From the NCBI GenBank assembly GCA_011330645.1, contig DRQB01000020.1, positions 1 to 8,168 on the forward strand: a stretch of DNA of 8,168 nt, written 5' to 3'. The translations under genes were made by a program, and so were the position numbers. Shown in pieces: positions 6,129 to 8,168 of the stretch. Numbering within the stretch: the first letter of the stretch is position 1; each line of letters opens with the position of its first letter. This DNA is from Campylobacterota bacterium (GTDB taxonomy: Bacteria > Campylobacterota > Campylobacteria > Campylobacterales > Sulfurovaceae). Below the pieces are notes generated by a model, which was given only the letters and a program-made list of their open reading frames with translations, did not search any database and was not told where the DNA came from.

Positions 6129-8120
6129 TTAAAGCTTACACTCTCCAAGCGTCACTTCTCTATACTCCACATCCATCAACGCACAAGCACGTTTCATGAT
6201 GCCTTCTTGTGTAAATCCGAACTTCTCAAAGAGTAGGTCTGCTGGTGCAGAGGCTCCGAAGGTTTCCATGCCTAGTACGTCATCTGCGTAGCGGTAGTAC
6301 TCTGTCGCTGTAGCAGCTTCTACTGCTAGTACTTTGGTACTTGGGTCTATTACTGTATTTTTGTACTCTGCGTCTTGCTCGTTGAAGAGGTCAAGACATG
6401 GTACAGAAACTACGTTGGCTTTGATGCCAAGTACGGCTAAGTGACATGCTGCTTTAAGACATGGCATAAGCTCTGAGCCAGATGCCATAAGTGTGAAGTT
6501 TGCATCTTTACGTTTTTTCACGATGTAAGCACCTTTGCTTACTTCACCAAAGTCACGTTTTGGTTTAAGTGTTTGGAGTTTTTGACGGCTAAGTACAAAA
6601 CCGTGTGGTGCTTGTATCTTTAACGCTGTTTCCCATGCTGCTACATTTTCTGTAGCATCTGCTGGTCTCCATACGTAGAAGTTTGGTAGTGCTCTAAACT
6701 GGCTGATATGTTCTATCGGCTCATGTGTTGGACCATCTTCACCTACACCGATACTGTCGTGTGTCCATACAAAGAAGTTTTGGATACCTGTCAATGCTGC
6801 GATACGCGCAGAAGGTTTCAAGTAGTCAGAGAAGACAAAGAATGTTGCATTAAATGGAATCGTCGTACCATAGAGTGCCATCGCATTGGTGATAGCAGCC
6901 ATAGAGTGCTCACGGATACCAAAGTGTAGGTTTCTACCTTTAGGGAAGTCACCCATGTCTTTGAGTTCTGTTTTGTTACTCGGTGCAAGGTCTGCTGACC
7001 CACCTAAGAAGCTTGGTACGGCTTTGGCAATGGCATTAAGTATCTTACCATTAGAGTCTCTTGTAGCCATCGCTTTGTCTCCAGAGAAATCTGGGAATTC
7101 AATAGCAGAGAAGTCTGGGTTAAGTAGTTTTTCAAGTGCTACATTTTGCTCTACAAGTGGTGCTTCTTTGTGTCTGTGAATCCACTCTTTTTCTGCAAGT
7201 TCACCTTGCTCAATGGCACATCTAAATCTAAGGAGTACATCTTCAGGCACAGCAAAAGTCTCTTCAGGGTTAAAGCCCTCTTTCTCTTTTGACTCTGCAA
7301 TAATTTTGTCGCCAAGAGGCGCACCATGTGTATGGTGTGTACCTTCTAGCTCACCCGCACCTTTACCTATAATAGTATTGGCAATAATGATAGTCGGTTT
7401 AGTAGCCGTTTTTACTTCTTCTAACACTTTTTCTATGTCATCATAACAGTGCCCGTTAATTTTCTTCACATCCCAGTTCTGTGCTGCAAAACGCGCTGCA
7501 ACATCTTCACTCCAAGCGATACTTGTATCACCCTCGATGGTAATGCAGTTAGAATCATAGATAAGTACCATATCTTTAAGCCCAAGGTGTCCCGCAAGTG
7601 AACATGCTTCATACGAGATACCCTCTTGTAAGTCACCATCACCACAGAGACAATATACTTTATGGTCTATCAGCTCACAAGTCTCAGAGTTTACCTGCTC
7701 TTTGGTAAAGGCTTCAGCCATAGCAAAACCAACGGCATTGGCGATACCTTGTCCGAGTGGTCCTGTAGTTATCTCTACACCTTCAGTATGTCCGTACTCT
7801 GGGTGACCTGGTGTTTTAGAGTCTAGTTGACGGAAGTTCTTTAGGTCTTCAAGACTTACATCGTAACCCCAAAGGTGAAGCAGTGAATAAATCAATGCAG
7901 AACCATGTCCTCCAGAGAACACCAAACGGTCACGGTTAAGCCATTTTGGGTTTTTTGGGTTGTGGCTTAGTTTTTCTGAAAGTACCACAGCAATGTCTGC
8001 AAGTCCCATAGGTGCACCTGGGTGTCCTGAATTTGCTTTTTGCACCATATCTGCTGCTAAAAATCGAATGGTATTTGCCATTTTTTTACGCATTTTGTTC
8101 TGCTCTGTCATTACTGCCAT
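6129..8120 (-). CDS. tkt: Transketolase
   Basis: A 663-residue, full-length transketolase, the thiamine-diphosphate enzyme that moves two-carbon units between ketose and aldose phosphates in the non-oxidative pentose phosphate pathway; cytoplasmic. It supplies ribose-5-phosphate and erythrose-4-phosphate. The key residues, aligned by eye to the yeast enzyme, are all present: His33 (SGHPGAPMG), His72 (GGHGS), His106 (PGHPEYGHTEG), the ThDP/Mg motif from GDGDLQEG (160-167) to Asn191, His265 (HGAPLGD), the catalytic Glu404 (FGIREHSMA), Asp462 and His466 (GEDGPTHEP) and Arg512 (LSRQKL). The C-terminal domain occupies about 530-663. I keep the first ATG: AAGGA lies 7 nt upstream, whereas the ATG three codons later has no ribosome site. 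Only 48 bases upstream are in the window (8121-8168), and I cannot identify a confident promoter there. The gene ends in a strong terminator at 6068-6106. Confidence 0.97.
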   Translation of the reverse strand: MAVMTEQNKMRKKMANTIRFLAADMVQKANSGHPGAPMGLADIAVVLSEKLSHNPKNPKWLNRDRLVFSGGHGSALIYSLLHLWGYDVSLEDLKNFRQLDSKTPGHPEYGHTEGVEITTGPLGQGIANAVGFAMAEAFTKEQVNSETCELIDHKVYCLCGDGDLQEGISYEACSLAGHLGLKDMVLIYDSNCITIEGDTSIAWSEDVAARFAAQNWDVKKINGHCYDDIEKVLEEVKTATKPTIIIANTIIGKGAGELEGTHHTHGAPLGDKIIAESKEKEGFNPEETFAVPEDVLLRFRCAIEQGELAEKEWIHRHKEAPLVEQNVALEKLLNPDFSAIEFPDFSGDKAMATRDSNGKILNAIAKAVPSFLGGSADLAPSNKTELKDMGDFPKGRNLHFGIREHSMAAITNAMALYGTTIPFNATFFVFSDYLKPSARIAALTGIQNFFVWTHDSIGVGEDGPTHEPIEHISQFRALPNFYVWRPADATENVAAWETALKIQAPHGFVLSRQKLQTLKPKRDFGEVSKGAYIVKKRKDANFTLMASGSELMPCLKAACHLAVLGIKANVVSVPCLDLFNEQDAEYKNTVIDPSTKVLAVEAATATEYYRYADDVLGMETFGASAPADLLFEKFGFTQEGIMKRACALMDVEYREVTLGECKL

Positions 8121-8168
8121 GTATTAGTCCTTATGTCTATTGAGATATTTTGTTATCAAGGGTTGTAA

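Noticed and set aside
6886..7179. 97-codon plus-strand open frame opposite tkt
   Set aside because: Antisense to conserved transketolase motifs with no start signal; a shadow frame.
8121..8168. Possible promoter upstream of transketolase (TTGATAAC...ATATCT on the minus strand)
   Set aside because: TTGATA resembles a -35 box but no convincing -10 follows at 16-18 bp before the ribosome site, and the upstream sequence is cut off by the window edge.

Overview
The window looks like a chromosomal segment of a Campylobacterota (Epsilonproteobacteria) species, most likely a free-living Sulfurovum/Sulfurimonas-type relative. The main evidence is a full-length CiaB-family protein, a family I know chiefly from this phylum, together with an apparent HisZ start and the moderately AT-rich coding style. 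The assignment is inference from protein recognition, not from a search.

Layout. At 1-1237 (minus strand) a class V aminotransferase of the alanine/serine-glyoxylate type is followed, with a one-base TAATG overlap, by the first 36 codons of a probable hisZ that runs off the left edge. A TATAAT box at 1283-1288 precedes the pair. At 1324-4493 (minus) lies a tight three-gene operon: rdgB (house-cleaning NTP pyrophosphatase), an extremely AT-rich gene for an unrecognised lipoprotein, and ciaB. The gaps are 9 bp and then a 4-bp ATGA overlap. A 71-bp divergent promoter region (4494-4564) separates rdgB from a plus-strand MFS transporter (4565-5896) with a C-terminal YAM-like domain as in E. coli YajR. 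The transporter converges on a minus-strand transketolase gene (6129-8120) that ends in a strong intrinsic terminator (6068-6106). The region between these two genes (5897-6128) is not empty. It carries a compact palindromic element with 14-bp inverted ends and a GTAG-footed hairpin, resembling REP/BIME or MITE elements, and the MFS stop codon lies inside its left end.

Functionally the genes are mostly core metabolism and maintenance: amino-acid/glyoxylate transamination, probable histidine-pathway regulation, nucleotide-pool sanitation, sugar-phosphate rearrangement and transport. Three points deserve attention: (1) the CiaB protein carries HEXXH plus EExxA, a zinc-peptidase-like active-site pattern that fits poorly with its name as an invasion antigen; (2) the AT-rich lipoprotein gene inserted between rdgB and ciaB; (3) the structured repeat at 5893-6038. 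I see no CRISPR array, RNA gene, prophage or complete insertion sequence.
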